A stretch of 64,000 bases of DNA, from positions 2,065,024 to 2,129,023 of the forward strand of contig HG738140.1 in assembly GCA_000499405.2 (NCBI GenBank), in the 5' to 3' direction. This DNA comes from Onchocerca volvulus. Lineage: Eukaryota > Nematoda > Chromadorea > Rhabditida > Onchocercidae. Position 1 is the first letter of the stretch. Each line of letters opens with the position of its first letter. A program made the translations under genes and the position numbers. The notes under the pieces are model-generated. The model saw only the letters and a program-made list of their open reading frames with translations. It did not search any database and had not been told where the DNA came from. Of the stretch, positions 25,801 through 38,732 are shown piece after piece.

Positions 25801-27572
25801 TAAATTGATTTCAAACCTGATATTTTTGAAGTAAATTTTCATCCAATTTCAATTCTTGTAAACGTTTTTTTGTATTTATAATTTCAATACCATGTACTGT
25901 CGAAATTTCATCATCAGTAACATTCGTTTGATCCTGAGAAACTTTTTCTTTTTTTTGAAGGAAAGAACTTTGCTATTCTATGAAATTTATTTCTTCTTAA
26001 ATAAATTCTTTAAAATATGCAAAGAAAAAAATAAAAAGACAAAAAATAAAAGATTAGAAAATAAAAAAAACAAAAAAAGAGATTATTGAATTTAGAATTT
26101 TCTGAATTTGAATTTTTTAAACTTCAATCCTCTAAATCCAAAACTTACCTCTGATGTATCAGTGATATTAAACATCAATGATACATTTGATGTAGCGCAT
26201 TCAACTAGTGAAGTTACATTTAGACCAATATCATAAGCCTAAATTGATAAAGGATTGATTGATACAGTAGATTTAATAAGTATTCCTTTTGTATTAAAAT
26301 ATACTTCTGCACGTATCACGTTACGTATGATATATTTTTGTACAAAAACTTACTTGATAAGTTTTATTTATCCATAAAATTGGTAATTTAGTATCAATGA
26401 TGTTGTTAAGAATTTCCGAAGTATCATTTTTACTTTCAGTAGAATTATTGACATCAAAAGAGGCAAATATTTCTGAAACAATTAAAATATTTAAAAAATG
26501 ATTAATAGATTAATTGATAATTTTTAACTATAAAAATTATCTTTAAAGTTTATTAACTAATACACTTGTACAGAACGGCAATATTAATAAAACACAAACA
26601 GATAATCTGTTTTTTGGATTCAGTTTTCGAATATTTCCAAGTGTATCCACAAATGTAAATTTTGCTAACAGTTGAATAATTAGCTAGAGAAATCATAACT
26701 TGATGAAATTTTGATTAATTAGGCTGATTTTAATTAATTGGGAAACAAAAAGATGTTTAAATTTATCCAAACAATAATTTATTTTTATTTGGATAGGATA
26801 ATATTTAATTACAAATAAAATTGCAATCATATAATCAAAGATAAATAATAGATACCATCTGTTTCATTGTTCTTATCAATTGCTTTTTCAGTAAAATTAT
26901 CATCAGAATCAGAATAATCTTTACCTTGAATCAAACTATTCCATGATAGCTTTGCGAATGAATCTTTACGATTTGCACCAAGTTCGTTTTTTTTCGCAAA
27001 CAAATCATCATCTTCCTGATTTTTCTTAACGCCATCTTCAGAATCGCTCACCGACGATACTTCATTATTTCGTAATAATTGTTGGTCACTTTAAGTGATT
27101 CTGCATTTGCTACTTCTTGGAAACAAAATATTTCATAAGATTGTTCGGAAAATTATGAAATTGGCAAAAAAAAAAAAAAAATTTGCGATAAACTATGAAA
27201 ATTTTGAAGCGGAATTATGTCGAAAAAATATCGCATCGAACATAAAATCGTTGTCGAAAAAAGTCTTCATGTGATATAATTCGTGGAAGTGACGTGATAA
27301 AACGCTCAACGTGATATGGATTTCACGTGATATAATTCACATAAGTTACGTGACATATACTTGACGTCATACAAGTTGTAAAATTACTGATAATATAATT
27401 TTAAAACAAGAAATAAAAAACGAAAAACATACCTTTCTCGAACAGTATCATTATCGTATAGATATTTTTTCATATCAGAACTTTTATCATCTGATAACAC
27501 AAAAAGATATGATAAGAAGTGAAAGATCATTAAACTATTCCGGAACAGGTATGAAAATCGGAACATTTCCAT
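19854..27572 (-). CDS. Cys-loop ligand-gated ion channel with very long N-terminal extension
   Basis: Twenty-one exons, right to left: 27572-27433, 27088-26856, 26472-26354, 26238-26149, 25933-25817, 25582-25457, 25187-25106, 24926-24845, 24484-24394, 24213-24089, 23712-23549, 23145-23007, 22620-22473, 22113-21893, 21578-21496, 21303-21163, 20786-20683, 20583-20458, 20369-20271, 20183-20092 and 19977-19854. They keep phase to 881 residues; family members are usually 430-550. A signal peptide (MEMFRFSYLF..) opens an acidic extracellular region of about 500 residues with at least 15 N-x-S/T sites. The ligand-binding domain follows, with WRPDPFFANAKEASFH, a Cys-loop C633-C647 (13 between, plus an extra C638) and a second Cys pair before M1, as in glycine and glutamate-gated chloride channels. 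M1 is at about 718-740, M2 at 748-768, M3 at 778-803 and M4 near 848-868. The M3-M4 loop is very short, about 40 residues and lysine-rich. The chloride-filter Pro-Ala-Arg before M2 is Glu-Gly-Arg. The ligand is unknown. Confidence 0.95.
22104..22230. repeat. 35-bp tandem array duplicating a splice acceptor
   Basis: Four units of about 35 bp run out from the start of channel exon 14. On the minus strand each begins CTATTTTCAGGATTAT or a close variant, so the acceptor plus the first six to thirteen exon bases are copied three further times into the intron. Using an upstream copy would insert 35 bp and shift the frame. Confidence 0.9.
23190..23470. repeat. intronic minisatellite, about 54-bp unit
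   Basis: About four to five copies of a unit built from GTCAAAAAAGTAATTGCGTC, AAAAAACTTCCAAAAGG and TAAACGCATC fill most of the channel intron between exons 11 and 12. Units differ by small substitutions and one deletion. Confidence 0.9.
24597..24805. repeat. intronic minisatellite, about 38-bp unit
   Basis: About five copies of a unit TTAATTCATGTCTGAATCTT plus AGGTTATCTGAATCTTAG lie in the channel intron between exons 8 and 9. The half-unit CTGAATCTTAG is itself repeated twice per unit. Confidence 0.9.
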
Positions 27573-29616
27573 CCGTTTTTGCGATGAATCCGTCTATTAT
27601 ATATAAGGTTGCTTTTATTCCGAAATTATTACTTTTAATCCGAAATCATAGGCTAAAAATCACCTAGAAAAGTTAGTTAATTAGGTAATATTAATCTTTG
27701 AACTTTGAATAATCCAAAAATTCCATAATTAGGCTTAATTTGCATCCATAGTGATAGCATATAATTAATTCAATTTTCGCATTTTCATTTTTAATTAATC
27801 AGATAAATAAAGAAAAGTCACTACTAAGCAGGCATGCATTTTTGCATGCATGCATGTTATCCAAGATTGCACTTTCATTTCACTGAAAATTTAAGTTACA
27901 ATTTTAATTGTAAAAATGAAAATTACTTAGGTAATATTATCGTCGATTTTTGAATGAATGATTTTTAAATTTTTACAAATTAGCTTAATTTACAGCATAA
28001 TGATAACTGATAATTTTTATTTCTCCCAAAAAAAAAATTTACATTTTTATTTTCATTATCAAAAAAAAAAAAATAACGAAACCAACTACACTAAGCATGC
28101 AGCATGCATGCATTTTTGCATGCATGCATGTTTTATTTATGAGAAAAATTAAACGAACTACTTAAGTAAAACGAAAAATATACGTGAAATGATGATTCGA
28201 CAATTTGTTATCAGTGGACAAAAACAGGTCTTATCAAATTAAACATGATAAATGAACTGGAAGAAAAGTCACTCTGTCAAATTTAATCAATCGTAGAAAT
28301 GGGAGAAAATTTTGTTGCTGAAATAAATATAAATGAACACTAAATCAATTTTTTTTTTTTTTGATTTTTTGATTTTTCAACTTTTTTCTTTGTCTCTTTC
28401 GTTGACAATAATTTATCAAAATATCAATGATACGAGCAATATTATCAGCACACTATCAGCAACGACATTATCAACATTATCAATTAGGAAAATTGATGAA
28501 AATCGTATTCCCGGATGTAAAAATTAGACGAGAATTGTCTGGATGAAATTTTGAATTACTAAAAAAAAAAAATTAACACTATTATCAATTTTACATAGGA
28601 ATTTTTCTTTCAATTCTTTTTCAATGATAGTTTTTCTAAATTAAATTAAATTTTTCTAAATTTTCATCTTTTTTTTTTACGACATTTTTTTTCAAATTCA
28701 TTAAAAGATTTTACTTGATCACATTGAGAAATTTGAAAATAGTTCAAATTGTATTACATACATTTTTTTCCTTTTGAAATATTGATATCTTTTTGATATG
28801 AAATTTGTTATTTTCGGAACTTGTTTTAATTTTTTTTTCAATTCTTGCTATCTTATCAATTATATCAATTTTTTAAAAGCGAAATTTATTTACTTATAAT
28901 GACATTTTTCTAAATCTAAACAGTTTGATCGTGATACTTTCAACTTTTTGGCAAAACAGATATTTGAGAAAATTGAAATATTGCATATTTATTTGAAAAC
29001 ATATTGATAAATGGTACTTTGTAATATACTATCAATAGATCTGAACAGCCTGATTGTTTGTAAGTAATCGATAAAGTAATTTATTTCAGGATAACTTTTA
29101 AAAATGTGCTATAAATTATTTCAGATTATATTTCAAATTTTTTTACCAATTAAGAGTATCAATCATTTAAAACTTTGCGAATAAAATTTTAAAAATCTTA
29201 AAAATTTGCGAATAAAATTAAAAAAAAAAAATCAGTTTTGCGAGCAAAAAGTTGACAATATCTGAAATGCTACTGCAGGACGAAAAATATTTAATGAATC
29301 ATCTAAAAATTAATCTGATTGAGGTGAAAGTAATCGATAAAAATTTATTTTAGATCAATTTTACTATATATTATATCAGATCAAACTGCTAAATGTTTCT
29401 ACCAATTAAAAATATCATTTATTCGGAATTTCGTTGCATGGAAATATTCTGAAAAAAAAAAAGTATTACAACATATTTTATTCCGATCACTGATAAAAAT
29501 GTAAATCCATTCCAAAGATTTTGTTTTTGTCACGTATCCGAAAGGATAAACTTTTTTTCACACATTTTTCGAAGTGTCACATTCATACAAGTAGCCAATG
29601 GTAAAATTGTTGTCGA
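27573..29616. other. intergenic region upstream of the ion channel
   Basis: I see no gene. The half nearest the channel start carries a degenerate duplication (27685-28135) with two GCATGC hairpins. The rest is A/T-rich. A minus-strand AATAAA (29477-29482) lies 135 bp after the arrestin stop and is its likely poly(A) signal. The 64-codon frames at 27958 and 28333 are low-complexity. Confidence 0.6.
27685..28135. repeat. degenerate direct duplication with GCATGC hairpins
   Basis: Segments of about 180-200 bp starting AGGTAATATTA (about 27683 and 27931) share the order AGGTAATATTA, a TTAGCTTAATTT-like word, then a terminal block TGCATTTTTGCATGCATGCA. The terminal block (27831-27857 and 28103-28131) folds as GCATGCA-TTTT-TGCATGC. 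Confidence 0.6.
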
Positions 29617-32600
29617 CTAATGTTTATCCATTTCCTTGATAACTGGAAGTTTTGCGACGCAATCATCATAAGATGGTGGTCGAATGTCGTAGTAATTTGG
29701 AGGTGACACAATTGCTGCAAAATTTTCTTTTTTTTTTTTTTCTTTTTTTTGTTAACTAATTTTAGGTCATTTGAAATTAAATAAAATGAAAAATAAGTTG
29801 GATTAAATTTTTTGTTTCAAACAAAAGTGGATTATCTTCCATTCATATCCAGTTGATTTTAATTTAAAGTTTCAATTTTTTTTCGTTTTTTTTCCCATCT
29901 CTTTTATTTCATATAATATGTGAAGAATCATATCTTCAAATTCTTTCTTTTTTTCTTACACAATTAATTTATTGCTTGATGATGATATAATTTATTTTTA
30001 TTGATTAGTTTGATTAGTTTAAATTTTTGATTAATTTCGAATTTTTCAAAATTTTGAAATATTACCTTCTTCAAATTCAGATTTTTGCACAAGATTTGCA
30101 TCTGTTGTGGAGCTTGTCCCAATAAAAATAGGTATCTGAATAAAATGATGATATTTTTGTGTAAATTTTCAATTGATTTGAATTTTAAAATTTCAGAAAA
30201 TTCTTGAAAATGTTGTAAAATATTTAAATTTCAATTGGAAAATGTTAATTATAGAAGAATTATTAATAACAAGTGACTTTTATACAGACATAAATGTTGA
30301 ATCTTATGAAAAATATGATGATTATACAATGAATCTCGTAATTAATTAAGTTTAAAGTGCAATCTATTGAATCAACTCATTTACTAATTAGCTAAATAAT
30401 AATTTCAATTTTAAACTAATCAATAATTGATCCCACTAACTTGCAAGAAAACTTGAAAAATTAAAAAAAAAAAGACAAAAAAACGAACTTTCAAGGTACA
30501 GATGATATGTTTTACACCATTGTTTACTGTAATCCTGTCAAAACCGATGTCCAATTTCAGGGCATATTCGAGAGTTATACATCGATCGATCTCGAAACCA
30601 GGTATCAAAGCTGGTACATTAAATTTTGGAAGATATTTATGCATCGATCCATTTGGTATTTTATCGATATCCATGCCAACACCTAAAGGAAAATCAACTT
30701 TATCAGAAATTTGGTAAGTTTTTGATTTGTAAAATTGTAATTAAACTAATTAATTAAACAAAATTAACATAGAAAATTATCAATCAATAATTAAATCACT
30801 AGCAAACTATCATCTATCTAATCATTTGAGCAAAATGATGGTAAAAAAGTTAAAAATTTGCGAAAAACTTGAAAAAAAGATGCGATACCAAGCGTATCCT
30901 GAAACCATTCTTTGCTATATGTTATCGGATGTGTTACTGTACAAATAATATGTTGTTGTATTGATAAATGCGAAAATTTGATCGATTTACCCGATCTATG
31001 CAAAAAATTTCGCTTTGAAAATTTCGTAACAAAATTAAATTTATTAAAATTTTTTTGAAAAAAATTTTAAAAATTTCAAAAAAAAAAATTCTGTTTAAAT
31101 TTTAAAAAAAAATTCAAGTTTAAAAATTTATAAAATACGTTCCAAAAATCAATCAAATAAATGATTTTTTTTTTTTTCAAAAGATTCCAATTAATCAAAA
31201 TTAATCAAAATAACCTGTTATCAATATATATTTGTACAGGTAATGCTTCACCAGGTACTAACCAACGTTTCGAAATTGACAATTCAACATCAAAATAATA
31301 ACCTCTTTAATCATTATTGATTTTTTATTATTACTAACATTAAAATAAATTAGTATTAAATCAAAATTAGATATTTGGCGTGATCTTTGGTCGAAAAATA
31401 CGAAAAATATAATTTATATGGGAAAATTCCGGTATTTGAGCGAAAATTTCAATTAATTATTTCTGTGATAATTGAAAAAAAAAGTGATGGAAAAGAAAAA
31501 AAAAATTTACTTTTTAAATTCCAATCTTTTTCTACAATAATCATTTTCCAATGCTTTCGGACATTCCGATGGATTAGCAGGACATACGATTGGAAATATC
31601 AATGTTTTCTTAAGCACTAATCGACCACAAGAAAAGCATTGTACCTGTAAATTTTGAAAGATTGGAATTCAAATAATGAAAGATTGGAATTTCATAAAAA
31701 TTTAAATTCAAATATTAAAATTTCCAATAAATCTCACAGATTAACAAAATATATTGAATTTCAAAGATATGCTTACATTTATGCAATATCGTATATGTCC
31801 GCCACAATTTCGAAGATCAAATGATGTATGTAAGCCTTGTTTTGGTAATTGAAATGTGAATTCAAATTTATGATTTCCAATTTTAATTCCATGAAAATTT
31901 TCATTCCGGTCGTGTTTTTTTGCTCGTATTGCGGTCATTGTTGATGATAGTCGTGAAAAATCATTAAGCTATAACTCATAATAAAATACTCAATTACTTT
32001 TATTGATGAATAAATTTTTAAAATTCATTATAAAATTTTAAAATGGAAAAAGTATGATATCGATTCAATATGATACTTTGACACTAATTTATTTGAGCAT
32101 TTACTAAATAAAGTATTCAAATATTTGATTAATAAGTACCCATATAATTATTCAAATCTCAAAATATTACTCAAATATTTAACTTTTTACATTGCTGTTT
32201 GTATTATATTTATATAAATTTTATAAATTTCCACATGCTTAAAGTTTTCAATACACTTGGTAAATCAAAATATATTTACACGAATATCTATATATCCAAA
32301 GAATTGAAATAATAAATGAAAAAATTCGCAGCAATTGAAATTTCTTTTTGAATTATGCATAAAACTGACCGTTTGCTGAGGGAATTTTTTGCGATCAATC
32401 TTTTGATCAGACCATAAAATTGTTGTTTCATCTATCAAAATTCGTTTTTGTCCTCGTACCAAAGGTCGAAAATTAGCATTACCTGTCTGAATATTTAATT
32501 TTTTTAAAATTTCTATCACAAATGATTCATATTTTCCAAAAAAAAAAAAAAAAAGAGAAAGAGAAAAGAAAAGTAAAATTAATCAATTAATTAGATTAAT

Positions 32601-32958
32601 CAATTGAATACAGATAACAAGAAAAGAATTTAATTTAATAAACAACAAGATAAAAAAAGAAAAACAAACCATTTAATTAATGCAAAATTTGACATAAGTA
32701 GATTAATATTATTGAGGAGAAAAAAAAAACAACACCTGCCTTTTTATCAATCCAAAAAACATGAATGCAACCAAAAAGTTGTGCAGTGATAAGATCAGTT
32801 GATAAATTTTTGTTAAGTCTAAAGATCACTTCACCATGAATTATATCACCAGGATTGTAAATTTTTTCACTTAAAAATATATCAATATGATAGGGTAAAT
32901 TTTCATCCAAAAAAAAATTCCTCATATTCGATAGTGCTAAAGATGATGATGATGCCAT
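29617..32958 (-). CDS. arrestin-domain protein (alpha-arrestin, ARRDC type)
   Basis: Nine exons, right to left: 32958-32736, 32482-32370, 31968-31777, 31644-31511, 31304-31215, 30995-30889, 30682-30489, 30135-30066 and 29714-29617. They join in phase to 406 residues. The arrestin N-domain opens with YHIDIFLSEKIYNPGDIIHG, the usual first strands, and continues through FHGIKIGNHKFEFTFQLP. The C-domain includes DVELSISKRWLVPGEALPVQ and THPITYSKEWFQDTLG. The tail carries two PPxY motifs, PPNY (379-382) and PPSY (387-390), in the arrangement that binds WW domains of NEDD4-family ubiquitin ligases. Such proteins act as adaptors for ubiquitination and sorting of membrane receptors at plasma membrane and endosomes. 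The start codon is the first ATG of the first exon, followed by a run of Ser. It is one of a large nematode family (arrd genes); the specific orthologue is not identified. Confidence 0.93.
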
Positions 32959-33657
32959 CGTTTGGATCTGAAAATTACATAAAAATTAATTTAAATATTA
33001 TAATTATAATACATATTTGTGTAAGCAAAATTCCGATAATACAGTTTGATGATAGAAATTAGTCAAAAAATTATTTAAATTCAAAACTTATTTGAATTTT
33101 ATCACAAATTCACATTTCTTTAAAAAAAAATTTGATTCTATTTATAATTGATCATTAAAAAAAATATTTATATATTTGTAAATATTTATAATTTCCTCTC
33201 CGAATGCCCTGAGAATGATAAGCTAATTTTTTTATCCAGGATTGTTTTATTGGTTTCGAATTTATGATAAAATCATTTTACACCAAAAGTTTATTCAAAT
33301 CATTTTAAAACTTAAATGAATTTATTGTAAAATAATTGTACTAAAAAAAGAATTGTTTTTATAAGACTAATTTATGTTTTTAGTTGAAATATTAATATGA
33401 TGCATGCGCGTGTTATTCTGCATAACATAATACTGGAAATTAATTACTTGAAAAAAAGGTAATTAATTTTCTCAATATGTCATTTAGTATGTCATTAATT
33501 AATTACAAATAAATTATTTCGGAAAAATAAAGACATAAATTATTGATAGAATTTGGCAACCATTAGAGAGACATTCAATAAAAAACAGTAAAATCAAAAA
33601 TCATTGAAATACACGCACATTTTTAGAAAATCGCAAGAAATTCGTAAATGTCATCAA

Positions 33658-33694
<37 letters not shown>

Positions 33695-35698
33695 TGCTAT
33701 CGAAGTCATACAAATAGTGATAATACGAAAAAGAATTCAATAGTGTGAAATTTTATGAAAAAACAAAAACAAAAAAAATGGAATAAAAAATTATTTTTTT
33801 ACTAAAAATGTGATTGAAAAATTTCAAATTTCAAATTAATCTTTAAATTTGCAAAAAAAATCTATAATATTAAATTAAATAAGATTAAATTACTGATAAA
33901 AATTATGAAAATGATCGGTAAATTATTAAATTTGAAATTTGATGAAAAAAAATTCTGCTGCCGAAAATTATGAAAAAAATTTTTGCGAATATTTTTTCAA
34001 CTCAAAATTTTTAAGNAAATCAATTCTTTAAGAGAAGTAAGCAAAAAAAATGGAACAAAACCCGAAATAATGGATCAAACTAATTATTTCACACTTCATC
34101 ATCATCAATAAACGTAGAAATCAATGAAAATGAAGAAGTAATCCTTATCTTCTAATCCAATCTTTTCTTTCTTTTAATATAATTGTCCATCTAATCCTTC
34201 CCCAATTATTTGTCATTAGAAAATTTGGAGAGAAGAAATGTGGTGATGAATGATTAAAATATTAGTAAATCGTACAGATCGGTATCAATCGTCGGTTATC
34301 GGGCGATCTCGATAGATAATTCACATTTCAAAATATACTAGGTCAACTAGGCTGATCAGTGTCACATTATTATCACTTTTCGTCTTACATTATATTTCGT
34401 ATATATATGTAAGTTGAGAGAAGATATTTTTTTTTTTTTGTATTTTTTCGTTAAATTGATTGAAATTAACGAATTTCTTCAATCATTTTTGATCCATTTT
34501 GCTAATATTTATGCTTTTTTTTTTTTTTGTCCTCAGGACAAATTGAATAATTAGCCTAGTTTAAGACTAATTATGTTAATATATATTTGCTGTGTTTTTT
34601 TTTTTTGCCTTCTTGTTCTAAAAAAAAAAAAAAAAAAGATTTTTTTCCTCGAGAAAAGGCTATATTCTAAAAATTTTTCCAAGAAATTAAGTTTGCATTT
34701 TTTTTTTTTTTTTTTTTTTTATAATGCTATTTATAAAAGTTTTTTGCCTATTATGATCATATGAATTTCCTATTTTATAATGATAATTATCAATTAAACT
34801 TTTAGGAAATTAATAATAATAAAATTATTGATTTCCTAAAAGAATTAATGAGCTTTATAATTATTTAAGAAATTCGCTGATCCATAATTAATGGATAAAC
34901 TGTTAAACTCAAAGCGCAAATTTTCCATCGTCATGTATCAAAATGGAAAATTTTCATCAATAAAAATTTAATTTCCGTTATTTAAGTCTAAAAAAATTTT
35001 TATTAGTAAAGGGAAAAATATTGCCTAAATTATTCTATCAGTTGGCTTATTAAAATTATCATAGCTATCTAAGAATATTAAAAAAAAATTACTACTTGAA
35101 ATTGCATTTTGATTTCAATTCTATAACTTTCTTTTTTTATTTTTTATTTTATTTTTTGAAAGATCGAAAATTTTCCGCTGATTCTGTTCGAAATTTAAAC
35201 TTATCAGTTTAGAATTACATAGGAAGTGCATTTTTGATTTCAATTTTTATTGTTTTCTTAAAGGAATATTTTAAAATATGTGAATCTATTGAAATTTGCT
35301 ATGTTGAATGTGTTTTGGGCATTTAAATCTGTTGTTTCAGAATTAGACAAAATTGCATTTTAATTTCAATTCTATCAATTTTTTTTGAAAAAGAAAAATG
35401 CGTGTAAAATATCATATTCAATTTAAAAAAAAAAAAATTCAAATTCAATTTAAATTTTGAATAAATTCAACCTTTGAATTTATTCGAAATTTAAATTTAT
35501 TTGTGCAAAATTAAATAATTTTCAAAAAACATTTCGATAACATTTTGAAAAATTGTCAGCACAATAAAAATCAATTAAATGTTTTGCGTTTTTTTTTTTT
35601 TTTTTTTTTGATTGAAACAATTTTCAATATCGCGTGGCTAACGATTATTTCGGAAATGTTTCTTCTTTTATTATCAAAAACAAATCAAAATTAAGAAA

Positions 35699-35743
35699 GA
35701 GGGAAAGAGAGAGAGAGAGGGAGAGGGAGAGAGAGAGAGAGAG
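35699..35743. repeat. GA microsatellite
   Basis: An imperfect GAGA run on the + strand with a few GGGA interruptions, in intergenic DNA. Confidence 0.9.
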
Positions 35744-38544
35744 TACAATTGAGCAATAATTTTTTTTTTAATGCTGTCTTTGAATTATAATTGAATGGAT
35801 AATTTTTGTTCAAAAGAATCGTTAATTTAATGATAAATACAGTTCATCGGCCCTTTTTGATTTAGGAATGGGACTGATAGTTCATATCAGTTTTGAACAA
35901 GAGATGATAACACCTCCGAAATGGAATGAACGATAAAATTACAATTACGGCCCATCAAACTCCTAAATTGCTGCTTTATAGGTCATCAAATGCGATCAAA
36001 TGCTACGAAAGGCGCAAAAGGAGCCGTAACAACGCTTTTATTCAATTTCAATCCTGCATTTTATCCATCCTACTCCTTTTAGGGCCGCATTTTTCAACAT
36101 CATATCTTATTTTCATGCCTAAATTCTTAGCATATCTCACTATTCAAATGCAAAAATTTTCAAATTTTTCATTTCAAACTTTTCACATCCTAATTTGTTC
36201 ATTTATTGTTTGTTCCCTTGACCCTAATTAAATTTTGCAACATTTTGAAATTTTCAAAACTAATAAAAGAATTTTAAATCTTTTAGATGAAAAATTTAAT
36301 GATTGTTTTCGAATGCTAATAGCAATAACTTTTGAATGGATTAAAATAAATTTTTGAAACTTTTAAATAAGAAATTAATTTACATGACCTTATTGACCTT
36401 TATTCAAGTTAGATTATATATTGGATTGGAATGAAACGAAAATTGTGCAAATCCTAGTGCAATTTACAACATAATAACTTTTAGTACAAAGAGAGATAAT
36501 TTACAACTTTTTAATTACAATACAAAAGAGTCATATTTACTACTTCTCAACTATCCCATAATTTTTAAAACATTGGTAGCGCAAACGGAGTTGTTTACTT
36601 CATGTCATCTCATAAACACAACACAATTTTCAAGAAATTAACGATAGAGCAAAGATCAATAGTTTAATTATACCAAGATATTTCGATAATACAAGGATTA
36701 TATTTCTGTTTTCTCCGACAAAAAAAAAAAAGGATTTTTGCTTTTTTTTTCAAATAGTTGGAAAGATTGTTTTTTATTTTAGTAAGATTTCCGAAAATAA
36801 ATTCTGTTGTGCTTACGCATGATTTAAAAACTGCTCAATAATCTTCCCAAATTCGTTTGAATCGAATTTCGGATTTCACGGCCAATAAGGCGCCATTAAA
36901 CTATTTTATATTATGCATATTTAAAAGAACATAATTTCTAATAAAGAATTTTCTTGGCCAAACATTTGACTATCATTTATTTTCATTCAGTTGTTATTTC
37001 GGAAACTTATTGGAATTATTGATTAAATTTCGAATTTTTGTAATAATTATCAATAAGCTATCCATTCATACGTATATTATTAATTTCAACTTATCCTGAC
37101 AGTTAAATACTTTTACATCGACAACTATAAATAATTTCGTTTGACATTTAAAAATTTTGATTTTAAGTAAATATTATGTAATTTTTCTTGATCTTATTAA
37201 ATTGAAATTTGAAAATTTTCAAGCAAAATTTAACTATTACTTATTAAAATTTTCACAACCGTTTTTTTATTCTTTATAGTTTCCGCAACCGATTTCTTTT
37301 TTTTTCTTTTTAAATTATTATTGAATGCAAATAATAAATAAAGAAGTAATTCAATTTGTTCAATTTTTTCATTCCAAATGCCACAGGAAGTTATGACAAG
37401 ACACTTGAGAATTTACAATTATCAAAATTAATCAATCTTCTTGAAATCTCAAGAAAGGGAAGTTTTTTTTGCACTTCCACTAATTATTGCATTTCGAAAA
37501 GAGAAAATGGAGAAAAAAGGAAAATATTCAAATAGAGAATGATATAATTCCAGAAAGTAGGCAATATTGAAGATGAACAGGTGTGATGATGATCTGCAAC
37601 AGATCATTCTTTTTCTTTTTCTAAAGTTAATTCTTCATTAGAAAAAGAGAATAACTTTTTTTTTTCTTGCGAAGCAAATTTTTACGATTCACTGAATTGG
37701 AACTCTTCGGCAAAAAATTTTTCCTGATTATATTAGTTTGTGGAAATTTTCAAAGTCTGGCTTCCTTATTTTATCATTCTACAGTTATAAATATATCAGT
37801 TTGTGAGCGCGATTTTTTAAAAAATTTAGAACAAAAAAAAATTTAACCAAAGACATTCTGTGCCTAAATTCTCTAGCACAAATTATTAGTATGGCGAAAT
37901 AAGTTATAATTTGTTGAAAACTGAGATACTGAAATAATTATTGGCGTGTTTTAATATACTAAGGACAATTTATATTTCAAATTTTATTTGGCTGAAGTTG
38001 AATTTTCAATATTCAATACTTAATTTTTTTTTTTTATTTTGAGTCTTTTAATTTTTCGATAGTTATAATTGCTAAAAAAGAATCAGGATTGATGTAAAAT
38101 ATGGACTTTTTTTAAATCAAAATCCTCTTACATTCATATTTATAAAATGGGAAAACTTATTGTACATGCTACGATAATTTTTCTTCTTTCTAAAAAATTT
38201 TTTTGAACATTTTTCTTTCATCAATTATCATTACAAAAATTATTTTATAATTACAAGAATATATGCATAAACAATTTCAGAAATTACTCAAATTTTATAA
38301 TCATTAATTGTTGATCTTTACCGTGCAGAAAAAAAAAAAAAAAAAAACTGTCAGTAGTTCATTGTTTGTTTCATGGTAAAAAATATTTTTTTGAATGACT
38401 TCGAATTAACCGAAAAAAAAAATTATTAAATTGATTATTTAAGTTGATTATTATCCCAGTGACAGAGCTGAATAATAGTTAATAGTGCTAATGCATTTAA
38501 TTCAACATGAAAATCTTATTGATTGACGGAACAATGATTCATCA

Positions 38545-38620
38545 TTTGTACAAGCAATTATCAGAGAATATCCAAATAAATTGATCACTGGGTTATTCTT
38601 TCCTTTGTTGCTCGTAGAAA
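38545..38620. repeat. second copy of the 8.8-kb dispersed repeat
   Basis: TTATCAGAGAATATCC, AAATAAATTGATCACTGG and GTTATTCTTTCC match 8853-8910 in order with few substitutions. It lies about 110-190 bp upstream of the first collagen start. Confidence 0.85.
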
Positions 38621-38732
38621 AGATATATATATGTGCATGATTTATTTTTCAAATTCTAGAAAAAAAACAAATAATTAAAAATCGAAATTTCAGGATCGGA
38701 ATTGTTGAACTGTAAACTCCCTACAGAGGGAG

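Larger units (their letters stand above)
32959..38732. other. long A/T-rich intergenic region
   Basis: I see no supported gene. It contains a poly(A) tract (about 33659-33688), an undetermined base at 34015, T-runs near 34700 and 35590, and a GA-rich microsatellite at 35699-35743. A less AT-rich patch at 35840-36240 holds a 101-codon frame. A dispersed repeat copy sits at 38545-38620. The part next to 38733 must include the first collagen's promoter. Confidence 0.6.

Noticed and set aside
25892..26089. 65-codon plus frame inside the channel gene
   Set aside because: Lies in an intron and antisense to exon 5; ends in lysine-rich A-tract sequence.
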